From Haliea sp963974125 (GTDB taxonomy: Bacteria > Pseudomonadota > Gammaproteobacteria > Pseudomonadales > Halieaceae): DNA of 64,000 bases. This document shows, one piece after another, positions 25,835 to 34,244 of this stretch (the stretch's first letter is position 1; each line of letters opens with the position of its first letter). The stretch is from assembly GCA_963974125.1 (NCBI GenBank), contig CAXBCH010000001.1, positions 138,908 through 202,907 on the forward strand, given 5' to 3'. The position numbers were made by a program, and so were the translations under genes. Under the pieces are notes generated by a model. That model saw only the letters and a list, made by a program, of their open reading frames with translations, had not been told where the DNA came from and did no database searches.

Positions 25835-25862
25835 AAAGCCCGGCACCTGCCGGGCTTTTTTT
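25835..25862 (+). terminator. Rho-independent terminator
   Basis: A perfect inverted repeat AAAGCCCGGCA / TGCCGGGCTTT with a two-base loop runs straight into a T tract. It lies 14 bases after the secreted-protein gene and isolates it from purE. Confidence 0.93.
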
Positions 25863-25993
25863 GTCGAGTGCCTGCCGGCTGTGGAGCGGGTCCTTCGTAG
25901 TGCGTCCCGCCGCCGCGGGCTTGCCAGAGGCGGACCAAGCCGGTAAATTTCGCCCCTTTCCCGCTACTGCGCCGCGCGCACCAGGAGCCAACC

Positions 25994-26497
25994 ATGAGCA
26001 AACCCTTTGTCGCCATCGTCATGGGTTCGGATTCAGACCTGCCGGTCATGGAAGCCAGCTTTGCCGTGCTGCGTTCCTTTGGCATTCCTTTCGAGGCCCG
26101 TATCACCTCCGCCCACCGCACGCCCGAGGTGACCAAGGCCTTTATCCAGGATGCCGAGGCGCGCGGCTGTGCGGTTTTCATCGCAGCGGCGGGCATGGCT
26201 GCCCACCTGGCTGGCGCGGTGTCAGCCACCACCGTCAAGCCGGTGATCGGGGTGCCGATGAATTCGTCCCTGGACGGGCTCGACGCTCTCCTGTCGACAG
26301 TGCAGATGCCGGCCGGGATTCCGGTGGCCTCGGTCGCCATCGGCAAGGCGGGCGCCAAGAACGCCGCCTACCTGGCGGCGCAGATACTTGCGGTCGCAGA
26401 CCCGGACCTCGAGCGCCAGCTCCGGGATGAGCGCGCGGCCAATGCCGAGGCGATCCGGGCCAAGGACGAGGCCCTGCAGGACTCCCTGCGGAGCTGA
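25994..26497 (+). CDS. purE: N5-carboxyaminoimidazole ribonucleotide mutase PurE
   Basis: A 167-residue PurE with GSDSDLPVM, the catalytic histidine in SAHRTPE and the AIGKAGAKNAAYLAAQIL signature. It converts N5-CAIR to CAIR in purine synthesis. Class I PurE normally works with the ATP-dependent PurK, usually encoded next to it. Here purK is absent and tsaC follows after two bases, so purK must lie elsewhere or be missing. A 5' ribosome binding element (AGGAGCC) precedes the ATG. Confidence 0.95.
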   Translation: MSKPFVAIVMGSDSDLPVMEASFAVLRSFGIPFEARITSAHRTPEVTKAFIQDAEARGCAVFIAAAGMAAHLAGAVSATTVKPVIGVPMNSSLDGLDALLSTVQMPAGIPVASVAIGKAGAKNAAYLAAQILAVADPDLERQLRDERAANAEAIRAKDEALQDSLRS

Positions 26498-26499
26498 TA

Positions 26500-27057
26500 T
26501 TGCCTTCCACCCTGCAATTGCGGGCCGCGGTTCGCGCCCTCGCCGAGGGAGGCGTTATCGCCTGCCCGACCGAGGCTGTCTGGGGCCTGAGTTGTGACCC
26601 CGACAACCCGGATGCCGTGGCGCGCCTGCTCCATCTCAAGCAGCGCCCGGTGGAGAAGGGGCTGATTCTGGTGGCGGCGGAGGTCGCTCAGCTGGCCCCC
26701 CTGCTTGAGGGGCTCACCGAAGCCCAGCGCAGTAAACTTGCACTGTCCTGGCCCGGGCCGTCGACCTGGCTGCTGCCCCACCATGATCTTGTTCCCCCCT
26801 GGATTCATGGTGGTCATGCAAAGGTTGCAGTGAGAGTAAGTGCTCACAAAGGTGTCGCTGCCCTGTGCCGGGCCTGGGGCGGTGCGCTGGTCTCGACCTC
26901 TGCCAACCCGGCCGGTAGCCGCCCCGCTACTGCGCAGTTCCAGGTGGAGCGCTACTTCCACGGCCAGCTCGATGCGGTACTGCCGGGGGCGCTGGGAGGC
27001 GCCAGCAGACCCACGGTCATTCGCGACCTGCTCACGGACCAGGTGCTGCGGTCCTGA
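26500..27057 (+). CDS. tsaC: Threonylcarbamoyl-AMP synthase TsaC
   Basis: A 185-residue Sua5/YciO/YrdC-family enzyme that makes threonylcarbamoyl-AMP for the t6A modification of tRNA. Family hallmarks are IACPTEAVWGLSCDPDN, LKQRPVEKGLILVA, the ATP-site run WPGPSTWLLP and STSANPAGS. The length matches the short TsaC form without a Sua5 domain. The start is a TTG two bases after the purE stop; alignment with E. coli TsaC supports it. It lies upstream of hemF and aroE, as in Pseudomonas. Confidence 0.93.
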   Translation: MPSTLQLRAAVRALAEGGVIACPTEAVWGLSCDPDNPDAVARLLHLKQRPVEKGLILVAAEVAQLAPLLEGLTEAQRSKLALSWPGPSTWLLPHHDLVPPWIHGGHAKVAVRVSAHKGVAALCRAWGGALVSTSANPAGSRPATAQFQVERYFHGQLDAVLPGALGGASRPTVIRDLLTDQVLRS

Positions 27058-27074
27058 GCTCTCCCCCATGCTGG

Positions 27075-27102
27075 TGTTCAGCTGCGGTGGCATGCGTATA
27101 AT
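27075..27102 (+). promoter_or_regulatory. Probable hemF promoter
   Basis: A perfect TATAAT lies at 27097-27102, 33 bases before the hemF start, with a weak -35 (TGTTCA, 27075-27080) at 16-base spacing. It lies in the 78-base tsaC-hemF gap and would drive hemF-aroE. Confidence 0.55.
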
Positions 27103-27135
27103 GGCGCGCGAACAGCAGCAGTCATCGGAAAGACC

Positions 27136-28047
27136 ATGCAACCAGAAGCCGTAAAAGCCTACCTGCTCCAGCTCCAGCAGACGATCTGCGACACCCTGGC
27201 TGCCGAAGACGGCAGCGGCGATTTCATTGTTGACGACTGGCAGCGGCCGGAGGGTGGTGGTGGCCGCAGCCGGGTACTGGCGGGCGGGGCCGTGTTCGAG
27301 AAGGCGGGCGTGAACTTTTCCCATGTCATGGGCGACAGTCTGCCGCCCTCCGCCACGGCGGCTCGCCCCGAGCTTGCCGGACGCAGCTACCAGGCCATGG
27401 GCGTGTCCCTGGTCATTCACCCGCTAAACCCCTACGTCCCCACCTCCCATGCCAACGTGCGCATGTTTGTGGCGGAGCGGGAAGGTTCGGAACCGGTCTG
27501 GTGGTTTGGTGGCGGCTACGATCTCACCCCCTACTACGGCAATCGCGAGGACTGCCGTCACTGGCACCAGGTCGCTGCGGACGCCTGCGCCCCCTTTGGT
27601 GACGAGGTCTATCCCCGCTACAAGCAGTGGTGTGACGAATACTTTCATCTCAGGCACCGCGGCGAGCACCGGGGGGTCGGTGGCCTGTTCTACGACGACC
27701 TCAACGAGGGCGGCTTTGAGCGCTGCTTCGGCTTCATGCGGGCAGTCGGCGATTCCTACCTGCCGGCCTACGTGCCCATTGTCCAGCGTCGCAAGGACCA
27801 GCCCTGGGGCGAACGTGAGCGCCAGTTCCAGCTTTACCGGCGCGGCCGCTATGTGGAATTCAACCTGGTGTTCGACCGCGGCACCCTGTTTGGGCTGCAG
27901 TCCGGCGGCCGCACCGAGGCTATCCTGATGTCCCTGCCGCCGCTGGTGCGCTGGGAGTACAACTATCAGCCGGAGCCGGGTTCCGCGGAGGCAGAGCTGA
28001 CCGATTATTATCTCCAGCACCGTGACTGGTTGCAGGTGGATCCATGA
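27136..28047 (+). CDS. hemF: Oxygen-dependent coproporphyrinogen III oxidase
   Basis: A 303-residue HemF that uses oxygen to convert coproporphyrinogen III to protoporphyrinogen IX in heme synthesis. Conserved blocks include GGGGRSRVL, GVNFSHVMG, HPLNPYVPTSHANVR, WWFGGGYDLTPYY and RGRYVEFNLVFDRGTLFGLQ. It supplies heme for the oxidases and cytochromes encoded nearby. It overlaps aroE by ATGA. Confidence 0.97.
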   Translation: MQPEAVKAYLLQLQQTICDTLAAEDGSGDFIVDDWQRPEGGGGRSRVLAGGAVFEKAGVNFSHVMGDSLPPSATAARPELAGRSYQAMGVSLVIHPLNPYVPTSHANVRMFVAEREGSEPVWWFGGGYDLTPYYGNREDCRHWHQVAADACAPFGDEVYPRYKQWCDEYFHLRHRGEHRGVGGLFYDDLNEGGFERCFGFMRAVGDSYLPAYVPIVQRRKDQPWGERERQFQLYRRGRYVEFNLVFDRGTLFGLQSGGRTEAILMSLPPLVRWEYNYQPEPGSAEAELTDYYLQHRDWLQVDP

Positions 28048-28880
28048 CCGCGCAGGACAAGTACGCTGTCTTCGGCAACCCGATCAAGCACAGCAAGTCG
28101 CCAGCGATTCACGCCGCCTTTGCCGAACAATGCGACCAGCACATTCAGTACCGTGCGGTACGGGTGGAACTGGGCGACTTCCCGCGTGCCGCGGCCAGTT
28201 TCTTTGCCGGTGGTGGCAAGGGCCTGAACGTCACCCTGCCGTTCAAGCAGGACGCTTTTGCCTTCGCCGATACCGTGAGCGACCGGGCACGTCGCGCCGG
28301 CGCGGTGAATACGCTCACTGCCTGTGCCGACGGCAGCATTGCAGGCGATACTACCGATGGTATCGGCCTGGTGCGGGACATGGTCGCCAATCTCGGCTGG
28401 CAGTTGCAGGGTCGCCGGATCGCGCTGCTGGGGGCCGGTGGTGCCGTTCGGGGTGTGCTGGAGCCGCTGCTGCGGGAGCGCCCGAAGTCCGTTGTCATCG
28501 CCAACCGTACCGCCGCCAGGGCCGCGGAGCTGGCGGCGCTGTTCGCCGATCTCGGCACGGTCCGGGGCGGCGGCTATGAACTGCTGGACGCGCTCGAAGT
28601 CGACCTGTTGATCAACGCCACCAGTGCCGGCCTGCAGGGTGAAATGCCGCCGCTCCCCGATACCCTGTTGACCGTCCGCAGCTGCTGCTACGACATGTTG
28701 TACGGGCCGGAACCTACCCTGTTCATGCGCTGGGCAGCGCAGAACGCGGCCTGGGCGGTAGCAGACGGTCTGGGCATGCTGGTGGAGCAGGCGGCGGAGT
28801 CGTTCTACCGCTGGCGTCAGGTCCGCCCCGCCACCCAGCCAGTGATCAACCAGATGCGCAACATGCTGGCTGCGGCCTAG
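28044..28880 (+). CDS. aroE: Shikimate dehydrogenase (NADP+)
   Basis: A 278-residue AroE that reduces 3-dehydroshikimate in aromatic amino acid synthesis. Substrate-binding NPIKHSKSPAIH is near the N-terminus, the catalytic lysine lies in LNVTLPFK, and the NADP Rossmann loop is LLGAGGAVRG followed by NRTAAR. The start overlaps the hemF stop by ATGA. It converges on yrdA with a four-base gap. Confidence 0.96.
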   Translation: MTAQDKYAVFGNPIKHSKSPAIHAAFAEQCDQHIQYRAVRVELGDFPRAAASFFAGGGKGLNVTLPFKQDAFAFADTVSDRARRAGAVNTLTACADGSIAGDTTDGIGLVRDMVANLGWQLQGRRIALLGAGGAVRGVLEPLLRERPKSVVIANRTAARAAELAALFADLGTVRGGGYELLDALEVDLLINATSAGLQGEMPPLPDTLLTVRSCCYDMLYGPEPTLFMRWAAQNAAWAVADGLGMLVEQAAESFYRWRQVRPATQPVINQMRNMLAAA

Positions 28881-28884
28881 TGCA

Positions 28885-29448
28885 CTACCCGGCGGGCTCC
28901 AGCTCCGCCAGATGGCGGTCCTTCAGGCGCACATAGTTGTCGGCGCTGTAGCTGAAATAGTCGCGTTCCGCTGCGCTCAGGGGACGCACTTCCCGGGCCG
29001 GGCTGCCAGCGTAAAGGTAGCCGCTGCGCAGTGTCTTCCCCGGTGTTACCAGGGCGCAGGCTCCGATCACGACCTCATCTTCCACCACCGCACCGTCCAT
29101 GACGGTGGCGCCCATGCCGACCAGTACCCGATTGCCAATGCTGCAGCCGTGCAGGGTGGCGTTGTGGCCGATGGTAACCTCCGCCCCGATCAGCAGCGGC
29201 CACCCCTCCGGGTTGTAGGGTCCGGCGTGAGTGATGTGCAGTACGCTGCCGTCCTGTACGCTGGTGCGGGCGCCGATGCGGATACGGTGCATGTCACCGC
29301 GGATCACGGCCTGTGGCCAGACCGAGGCATCATCTCCCAGTTCGACGTCACCCAGCACCACGGCGCTGGGATCCACCAGCACCCGCTGCCCGAACAAGGG
29401 ACGGTGGCCGGCAAAACTGCGAACGCTGGTGGCGGTGTAATGCTGCAT
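28885..29448 (-). CDS. yrdA: Gamma-carbonic-anhydrase-like hexapeptide-repeat protein
   Basis: A 187-residue left-handed beta-helix protein of the YrdA/CaiE/PaaY group. Hexapeptide repeats run from about residue 25 to 150. Candidate zinc histidines sit in LHITHAG and GHNATLHG, as in gamma-class carbonic anhydrases. Activity in YrdA-type proteins is not firmly established. I chose the ATG giving MQHYTATSV; an upstream frame extension of over 150 codons has no family similarity and runs over yheV. The aroE-yrdA neighbourhood is also seen in E. coli. Confidence 0.9.
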   Translation of the reverse strand: MQHYTATSVRSFAGHRPLFGQRVLVDPSAVVLGDVELGDDASVWPQAVIRGDMHRIRIGARTSVQDGSVLHITHAGPYNPEGWPLLIGAEVTIGHNATLHGCSIGNRVLVGMGATVMDGAVVEDEVVIGACALVTPGKTLRSGYLYAGSPAREVRPLSAAERDYFSYSADNYVRLKDRHLAELEPAG

Positions 29449-29509
29449 GCGGGGCTCCCTCTCTGATCCTGCTACAATAGCGGCCTCAACCCCAACTGGC
29501 CAGTAGCCG

Positions 29510-29788
29510 ATGGTTCCGGAAGACAACAGCCCGAAATCGCCGCCGCCCAGGCGCTTTATTGCCGGTGCGGTCTGTCCCCGCTGCAGCGCGATGGATACCA
29601 TCGTGGTGGACCGCGAGACCGATCTGCGCGAGTGCGTGGCCTGCGGTTTCAGTGATCCCCGCCCGAAGGACAACCGGGTGCCCGCTGCGGAGCCCGTGAC
29701 CCGGGTCAGCCGACCGGCCGCCCGCCGGGTAGAAACTGCCGCCGAAGTTGTGCGGGTCCTGGAGCCACCGCCCAAACGCGAAGACTGA
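29510..29788 (+). CDS. yheV: YheV-family putative zinc ribbon protein
   Basis: A 92-residue small protein with the family N-terminus RRFIAGAVCPRC followed by a second CXXC (CVACG), forming a four-cysteine zinc ribbon. E. coli YheV begins almost identically (RFIAGAKCPAC). Its function is unknown. The C-terminal 40 residues are proline/arginine-rich and probably disordered. It is divergent from yrdA and converges on the P450 gene with a three-base gap. Confidence 0.85.
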   Translation: MVPEDNSPKSPPPRRFIAGAVCPRCSAMDTIVVDRETDLRECVACGFSDPRPKDNRVPAAEPVTRVSRPAARRVETAAEVVRVLEPPPKRED

Positions 29789-29791
29789 GGG

Positions 29792-31024
29792 TCATCCGTC
29801 TCCGCGACGGGTAAACGCCAGCGGCATGCGCTTGAACCCGTCCATGAAGTTGGAGCGGAAGTGCGTCGGCTCCGCCAGCAGGCGCAGGTGGTCCATGCGC
29901 GTGAGGATTTCACGGGTCATCATTTCCAGGTTCATGCGCGCCTGGTGCTGGCCGGGGCAGACGTGCACGCCAAAGCCGAAAGTGCGCATCTGGCGCCGGG
30001 TTTGCGCCGGATCGCGGGTGATATCGAAGCTGTCGGGGTTGTCGAACAACGCGGGGTCGCGGTTTACCGAGGCCAGCAGGCAAACCACCTTGTCGCCGCG
30101 CTTGATCTGCTCTCCGGCGAGCTCCACATCGCACATGGCGGTGCGGCGGGTGTACACCACGGTATTGCGGTAGCGCAGGATCTCCTCCACGGCAGCCGGC
30201 ACAAGGTCGGGGTCGGCTCGCAACAGTTCCAGCTGCCGGGGGTGGCGAATCAGCTCGTAAAGCAGCCAGGACAGGGTGTTGCGCGTGGTTTCGGTGCCGC
30301 CGATCATCAGGCCCTGGAAGATGACCCCGTACTCCTCGTCGCTGAGCCGGCGGCCGTCAATCTCGGCGTTGAGCAGTTCGTTGGTCATGTCCTCCGCCGG
30401 CTGCTGGCGTCGCTTGCTGGCAAACCGGGCAGCCCAGCCGACCATCTGCGCCGACGCCTCCCAGCCCGCTTCGCGGCTACCGGCATAGTCGGGATCGTTG
30501 GCCAGGGTGACCGCATTGATGGTCGGCACCAGGTAGGCGTAGTCCTGCTCGGGCACGCCGAGCAGGGTGAACATCACATGCACCGGCAGGTGCATGGCGA
30601 CGTCACTGACAAACTCGCACTCACCGCGGTCGATAATCGCATCGATAATGGCCGTGACCTTTGCCTGCATCATCTCGCGGCGTGCTTCCAGGACCCCCGG
30701 GCGAAAAGCGTAGTCCACCAGCGCCCGCCGGGAGCGGTGCTCCGGCGGGTCGAGGAAGGTCATGGCCTGGCGCTGCAGTGCCAGCAGCTCCTCCGGGAAA
30801 TCTTCCAGCAGCGGCCCATAGCTGCTGGAAAACGTGCCGGGGTCGCGCAGGACGGCGTCGATATCCGGCTTGTGCAGCACCAGCCAGTGACCACCCGCGG
30901 CGAATTCGTCCGCCTGCCAGAGGATGCGGTGCTCAGCGCGCAGCTGGGCGACGGCCGCGCGCGGGGTACCGTGGGTGAAGTTGTCGAGATGCAGCAAACT
31001 GCTGCTGAAGGGGCAAGTCGTCAC
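29792..31024 (-). CDS. Cytochrome P450
   Basis: A 410-residue soluble bacterial P450. The heme-thiolate loop is FGFGVHVCPGQH, the K-helix carries EEILR, and the oxygen-activating I-helix is GGTETTRN. It has no membrane anchor, so it is a class I type enzyme needing separate ferredoxin and reductase, neither of which is encoded nearby. The substrate is not deducible; related marine enzymes often hydroxylate terpenes, steroids or alkanes (inference). The start codon is GTG. A long upstream gap holds a large palindrome that could control it. Confidence 0.93.
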   Translation of the reverse strand: MTTCPFSSSLLHLDNFTHGTPRAAVAQLRAEHRILWQADEFAAGGHWLVLHKPDIDAVLRDPGTFSSSYGPLLEDFPEELLALQRQAMTFLDPPEHRSRRALVDYAFRPGVLEARREMMQAKVTAIIDAIIDRGECEFVSDVAMHLPVHVMFTLLGVPEQDYAYLVPTINAVTLANDPDYAGSREAGWEASAQMVGWAARFASKRRQQPAEDMTNELLNAEIDGRRLSDEEYGVIFQGLMIGGTETTRNTLSWLLYELIRHPRQLELLRADPDLVPAAVEEILRYRNTVVYTRRTAMCDVELAGEQIKRGDKVVCLLASVNRDPALFDNPDSFDITRDPAQTRRQMRTFGFGVHVCPGQHQARMNLEMMTREILTRMDHLRLLAEPTHFRSNFMDGFKRMPLAFTRRGDG

Positions 31025-31147
31025 GTTATCGTTCTGCCTGTCACCGGGTTTGCGGGAGTGTTGAGACTAGCACAATCGAAGCCGCCGGCGACCCGCCGCA
31101 GCCCGGACAGGTGCAATCCGGTCTGGATCGCCCGCTGGTCCAAACGC

Positions 31148-31185
31148 CATATTTTGCGGTTTGGCTGAACCGCTTAAACCATATG
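31148..31185. repeat. Interrupted palindrome, possible operator
   Basis: The arms CATAT-ttt-GCGGTT and AACCGC-ttaaacc-ATATG flank a six-base centre. The inner GCGGTT/AACCGC pair is perfect, and the outer CATAT/ATATG pair is symmetric apart from a four-base length difference in the spacers. It lies about 125 bases upstream of the P450 start, so a regulator of that gene could bind there. Confidence 0.45.
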
Positions 31186-31280
31186 TAGGGTTTTGAACAC
31201 GTCCTGTGCCACTGTTTGCTGTCCTGTCGCCAAACGCCCACTAAATCAGGGTGTTAGTATTTTTTGCCGGCAACTTTCGC

Positions 31281-31286
31281 TATAAT
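31281..31286 (+). promoter_or_regulatory. Possible -10 element for the cox operon
   Basis: A perfect TATAAT reads in the direction of coxB. No good -35 hexamer at 16-18 bases is visible; TTGCCG lies only 11 bases upstream. It may be activator-dependent or fortuitous. Confidence 0.4.
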
Positions 31287-31501
31287 TCCCGCGCTCCGAA
31301 CTGCGGCAGTTGGTCGCAGTTGGGCAGAAACGGCTGAAACGAGCAAAAACCTCTTTATTCTCCCTTCCCCAGGCGAAGGGCCACGGCCCGGGTCGATCAT
31401 GCCTGCGGGCTGCGGAAGTCGCAGACGAGTTTGCGGTAATAAACGGCGGTGGTGCAGTCTCGGTTGGGGGGAAGTCTGTGATTACGAGGGAGACACGGGA
31501 A

Positions 31502-32656
31502 ATGTTGTTGAAAGCGAACAGGCTGTTCAAGCTGGCGCTTGGTCCTGTGCTGATGCTGCTGAGTCTGGCGAGTGCCGGCGCTTTGGCTGCTGAGAGCAAG
31601 GTAAACCAGGTGAACATGTCGCCGGGGGTCACGGAAATTGGCCAGAAAATCTACGATCTGCACATGCTGATCTTCTGGATCTGCGTCATTATCGGTGCAC
31701 TCGTATTTGCGGTCATGTTCTACTCCATCTATTACCACCGCAAGTCCCGCGGCGTTACGCCTTCGACTTTCCACGAAAGTACGAAAGTGGAAATCGCCTG
31801 GACGGTTGTTCCCTTCCTTATCCTTATTGGCATGGCTGTCCCTGCCACCTCCACCCTGCTCGAAATCTACGACTTCGACGATGCCGAGATGGACATTCTG
31901 ATTACCGGCTATCAGTGGAAGTGGAAGTACGAGTACCTCAATGAAGACGGCGAGAACGTCTCCTTCTTCAGCAACCTGCGCACCCCGCAGAGTGAAATCT
32001 ACAATGCCGAGGCCAAGGGTGAACACTACCTGCTGGAAGTGGATGAGCCGGTGGTGATTCCGGTGGATACCAAGGTGCGCTTCCTGGTCACCGCCAACGA
32101 CGTCATCCACTCCTGGTGGGTCCCGGAGCTGGCGGTCAAGAAGGATGCCATCCCCGGTTTCATCAACGAGACCTGGACCAAAGTCACGACGGAAGGCATC
32201 TATCGTGGCCAGTGCGCCGAACTCTGCGGCAAGGACCACGGCTTCATGCCGGTGGTGGTAAACGTTGTCAGCAAGGAAGAATACGCCGACTGGATGGACG
32301 TCAAGAAAGCCGAGGCTGCGGAAATCCGCGAGTTGATGGCACAGACCTTCACCATGGATGAACTCATGGCCCGCGGTAAAGCGGTCTACGAGCGCAACTG
32401 CCTGGCCTGTCACGGCGCCAATGGCGAGGGCGGTCTTGGCACCGCCATTGCCGGCAGCCCCTCTGCCACGGGCGACGTCAGCGGCCATCTGGAAATCGGC
32501 ATCAACGGGGTGCCGGGTACTGCCATGCAGGCCTTTGGCGGCCAGATCAATGACGTGGAAATGGCGGCGGTGATTACTTACCAGCGCAACGCCTTTGGCA
32601 ACAACATGGGTGACATGGTTCAGCCCATCGATGTCTACAACCACAAACGGGGCTAA
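31502..32656 (+). CDS. coxB: Cytochrome c oxidase subunit II with fused cytochrome c domain
   Basis: A 384-residue CuA subunit of an aa3-type (caa3-like) oxidase. It has a signal-type N-terminal hydrophobic segment, two transmembrane helices, and a CuA cupredoxin domain with C238-A-E-L-C242. A C-terminal cytochrome c domain follows with C300-L-A-C-H304. The fused heme receives electrons from cytochrome c and passes them to CuA. I chose the ATG preceded by GAGGGAG; the frame is open for 64 codons upstream with no homology. It is the first gene of the cox operon. Confidence 0.95.
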   Translation: MLLKANRLFKLALGPVLMLLSLASAGALAAESKVNQVNMSPGVTEIGQKIYDLHMLIFWICVIIGALVFAVMFYSIYYHRKSRGVTPSTFHESTKVEIAWTVVPFLILIGMAVPATSTLLEIYDFDDAEMDILITGYQWKWKYEYLNEDGENVSFFSNLRTPQSEIYNAEAKGEHYLLEVDEPVVIPVDTKVRFLVTANDVIHSWWVPELAVKKDAIPGFINETWTKVTTEGIYRGQCAELCGKDHGFMPVVVNVVSKEEYADWMDVKKAEAAEIRELMAQTFTMDELMARGKAVYERNCLACHGANGEGGLGTAIAGSPSATGDVSGHLEIGINGVPGTAMQAFGGQINDVEMAAVITYQRNAFGNNMGDMVQPIDVYNHKRG

Positions 32657-32671
32657 TTGGAGGAGTTAACG

Positions 32672-34234
32672 ATGGGCGCTCATCATCACGGTCCCGCCAA
32701 GGGCCTCAGCCGGTGGCTGTTTACCACCAACCACAAAGATATCGGAACCATGTACCTGTGGTTCTCGTTTGCCATGTTCATTCTTGGCGGCTCGTTCGCC
32801 ATGATCATCCGCGCCGAGCTGTTCCAGCCCGGCATGCAGCTGGTTGATCCACTGTTTTTCAACCAGATGACCACCCTGCACGGCCTGATCATGGTCTTCG
32901 GTGCCATCATGCCGTCCTTCGTGGGTCTGGCCAACTGGATGATCCCGATGATGATCGGGGCGCCGGACATGGCCCTGCCGCGGATGAACAACTGGAGCTT
33001 CTGGATTCTGCCGCCGGCATTCCTGATTCTCGCCTCCACCCTGTTCATGGAGGGTGGTGCTCCCGCTTTCGGCTGGACCTTCTATGCGCCGCTGTCGACG
33101 ACCTACGCGCCGCCGTCGGTGACCTACTTCATCTTTTCCATTCACGTGCTGGGCCTGTCCTCCATCATGGGCTCGATCAATATCATCGCCACGGTGATGA
33201 ACATGCGCGCGCCCGGCATGACCTACATGAAGATGCCGCTGTTCGTCTGGACCTGGCTGATCACCGCATTCCTGCTGGTGGCGGTAATGCCGGTCCTGGC
33301 CGGCGCCGTGACCATGATGCTGATGGATATCCACTTCGGCACCAGCTTCTTCTCCGCCGCCGGTGGCGGTGACCCGGTACTGTTCCAGCACATCTTCTGG
33401 TTCTTTGGTCACCCCGAGGTGTACATCATTATCCTGCCGGCCTTCGGCGTGGTGTCCCAGATCATCCCGACCTTTGCCCGCAAGCCGCTGTTCGGCTACG
33501 ATTCCATGGTCTACGCCACGGCCTCCATCGCTTTCCTGTCCTTTGTCGTGTGGGCGCACCACATGTATACAGTGGGTATGCCGGTAGCCGGTGAGCTGTT
33601 CTTCATGTACGCGACCATGCTGATTGCGGTGCCCACCGGGGTGAAGGTATTCAACTGGGTCACCACCATGTGGCGCGGCGCCATGACCTTTGAAACCCCG
33701 ATGCTGTTCTGCATGGGCTTCCTGGTCCTGTTCACCATTGGCGGCTTCACCGGCCTGATGTTGTCCATTGCCCCGGCCGATTTCCAGTACCATGACAGCT
33801 ACTTCGTGGTGGCCCACTTCCACTACGTGATGGTGGCGGGTGCGGTGTTCTCCATGAGCGCGGCCGTCTACTACTGGCTGCCCAAGTGGTGTGGCCGCAT
33901 GTACAACGAGACCATGGGCAAGACCCACTTCTGGATCTCGTTCATAGGCTTCAACATCACCTTTTTCCCGCAGCACTTCGTGGGCCTGGCGGGCATGCCG
34001 CGCCGCATCCCCGACTATGCGCTGCAGTTTGCCGACTTCAACATGTTGTCCAGCATCGGCGCCTTCATCTACGGCGCATCGCAGATCCTGTTCCTGTACA
34101 ACGTGATTGCAACGATCGTGGCCGGCAAGCCCACCAGTGAGGAAAAGACCTGGGATGGTGCTGAAGGCCTGGAGTGGACGGTTGCCACACCGGCGCCCTA
34201 CCACACTTTCGAGACGCCACCGCAGGTCAAGTGA
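32672..34234 (+). CDS. coxA: Cytochrome c oxidase subunit I
   Basis: A 520-residue heme-copper oxidase catalytic subunit. Conserved features include TTNHKDIGTMYLW at the start, the copper/tyrosine region HPEVY (247-251), the CuB histidine pair in WAHHMYTVGM and the heme histidines in VAHFHYVM. The HPEVY tyrosine marks an A-family oxidase with a K-channel. Twelve transmembrane helices are expected. The ATG follows a GGAGGAG ribosome binding site; a TTG five codons earlier is unlikely. Confidence 0.97.
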   Translation: MGAHHHGPAKGLSRWLFTTNHKDIGTMYLWFSFAMFILGGSFAMIIRAELFQPGMQLVDPLFFNQMTTLHGLIMVFGAIMPSFVGLANWMIPMMIGAPDMALPRMNNWSFWILPPAFLILASTLFMEGGAPAFGWTFYAPLSTTYAPPSVTYFIFSIHVLGLSSIMGSINIIATVMNMRAPGMTYMKMPLFVWTWLITAFLLVAVMPVLAGAVTMMLMDIHFGTSFFSAAGGGDPVLFQHIFWFFGHPEVYIIILPAFGVVSQIIPTFARKPLFGYDSMVYATASIAFLSFVVWAHHMYTVGMPVAGELFFMYATMLIAVPTGVKVFNWVTTMWRGAMTFETPMLFCMGFLVLFTIGGFTGLMLSIAPADFQYHDSYFVVAHFHYVMVAGAVFSMSAAVYYWLPKWCGRMYNETMGKTHFWISFIGFNITFFPQHFVGLAGMPRRIPDYALQFADFNMLSSIGAFIYGASQILFLYNVIATIVAGKPTSEEKTWDGAEGLEWTVATPAPYHTFETPPQVK

Positions 34235-34244
34235 GGTTGATCCC

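Larger units (their letters stand above)
31025..31501. other. Long intergenic region between P450 and coxB
   Basis: About 480 bases carry no convincing gene. It contains a 38-base dyad (31148-31185), a -10-like TATAAT at 31281-31286, and then an untranslated stretch of about 215 bases up to coxB. Short direct copies of CAAACGCC occur at 31141 and 31231, and GTCCTGT at 31201 and 31221. No known riboswitch pattern was recognised in the coxB leader. Confidence 0.6.

Noticed and set aside
28885..29913. Long 342-codon form of the YrdA gene
   Set aside because: The extension covers yheV antisense and has no similarity; the family begins at the internal ATG at 29448.
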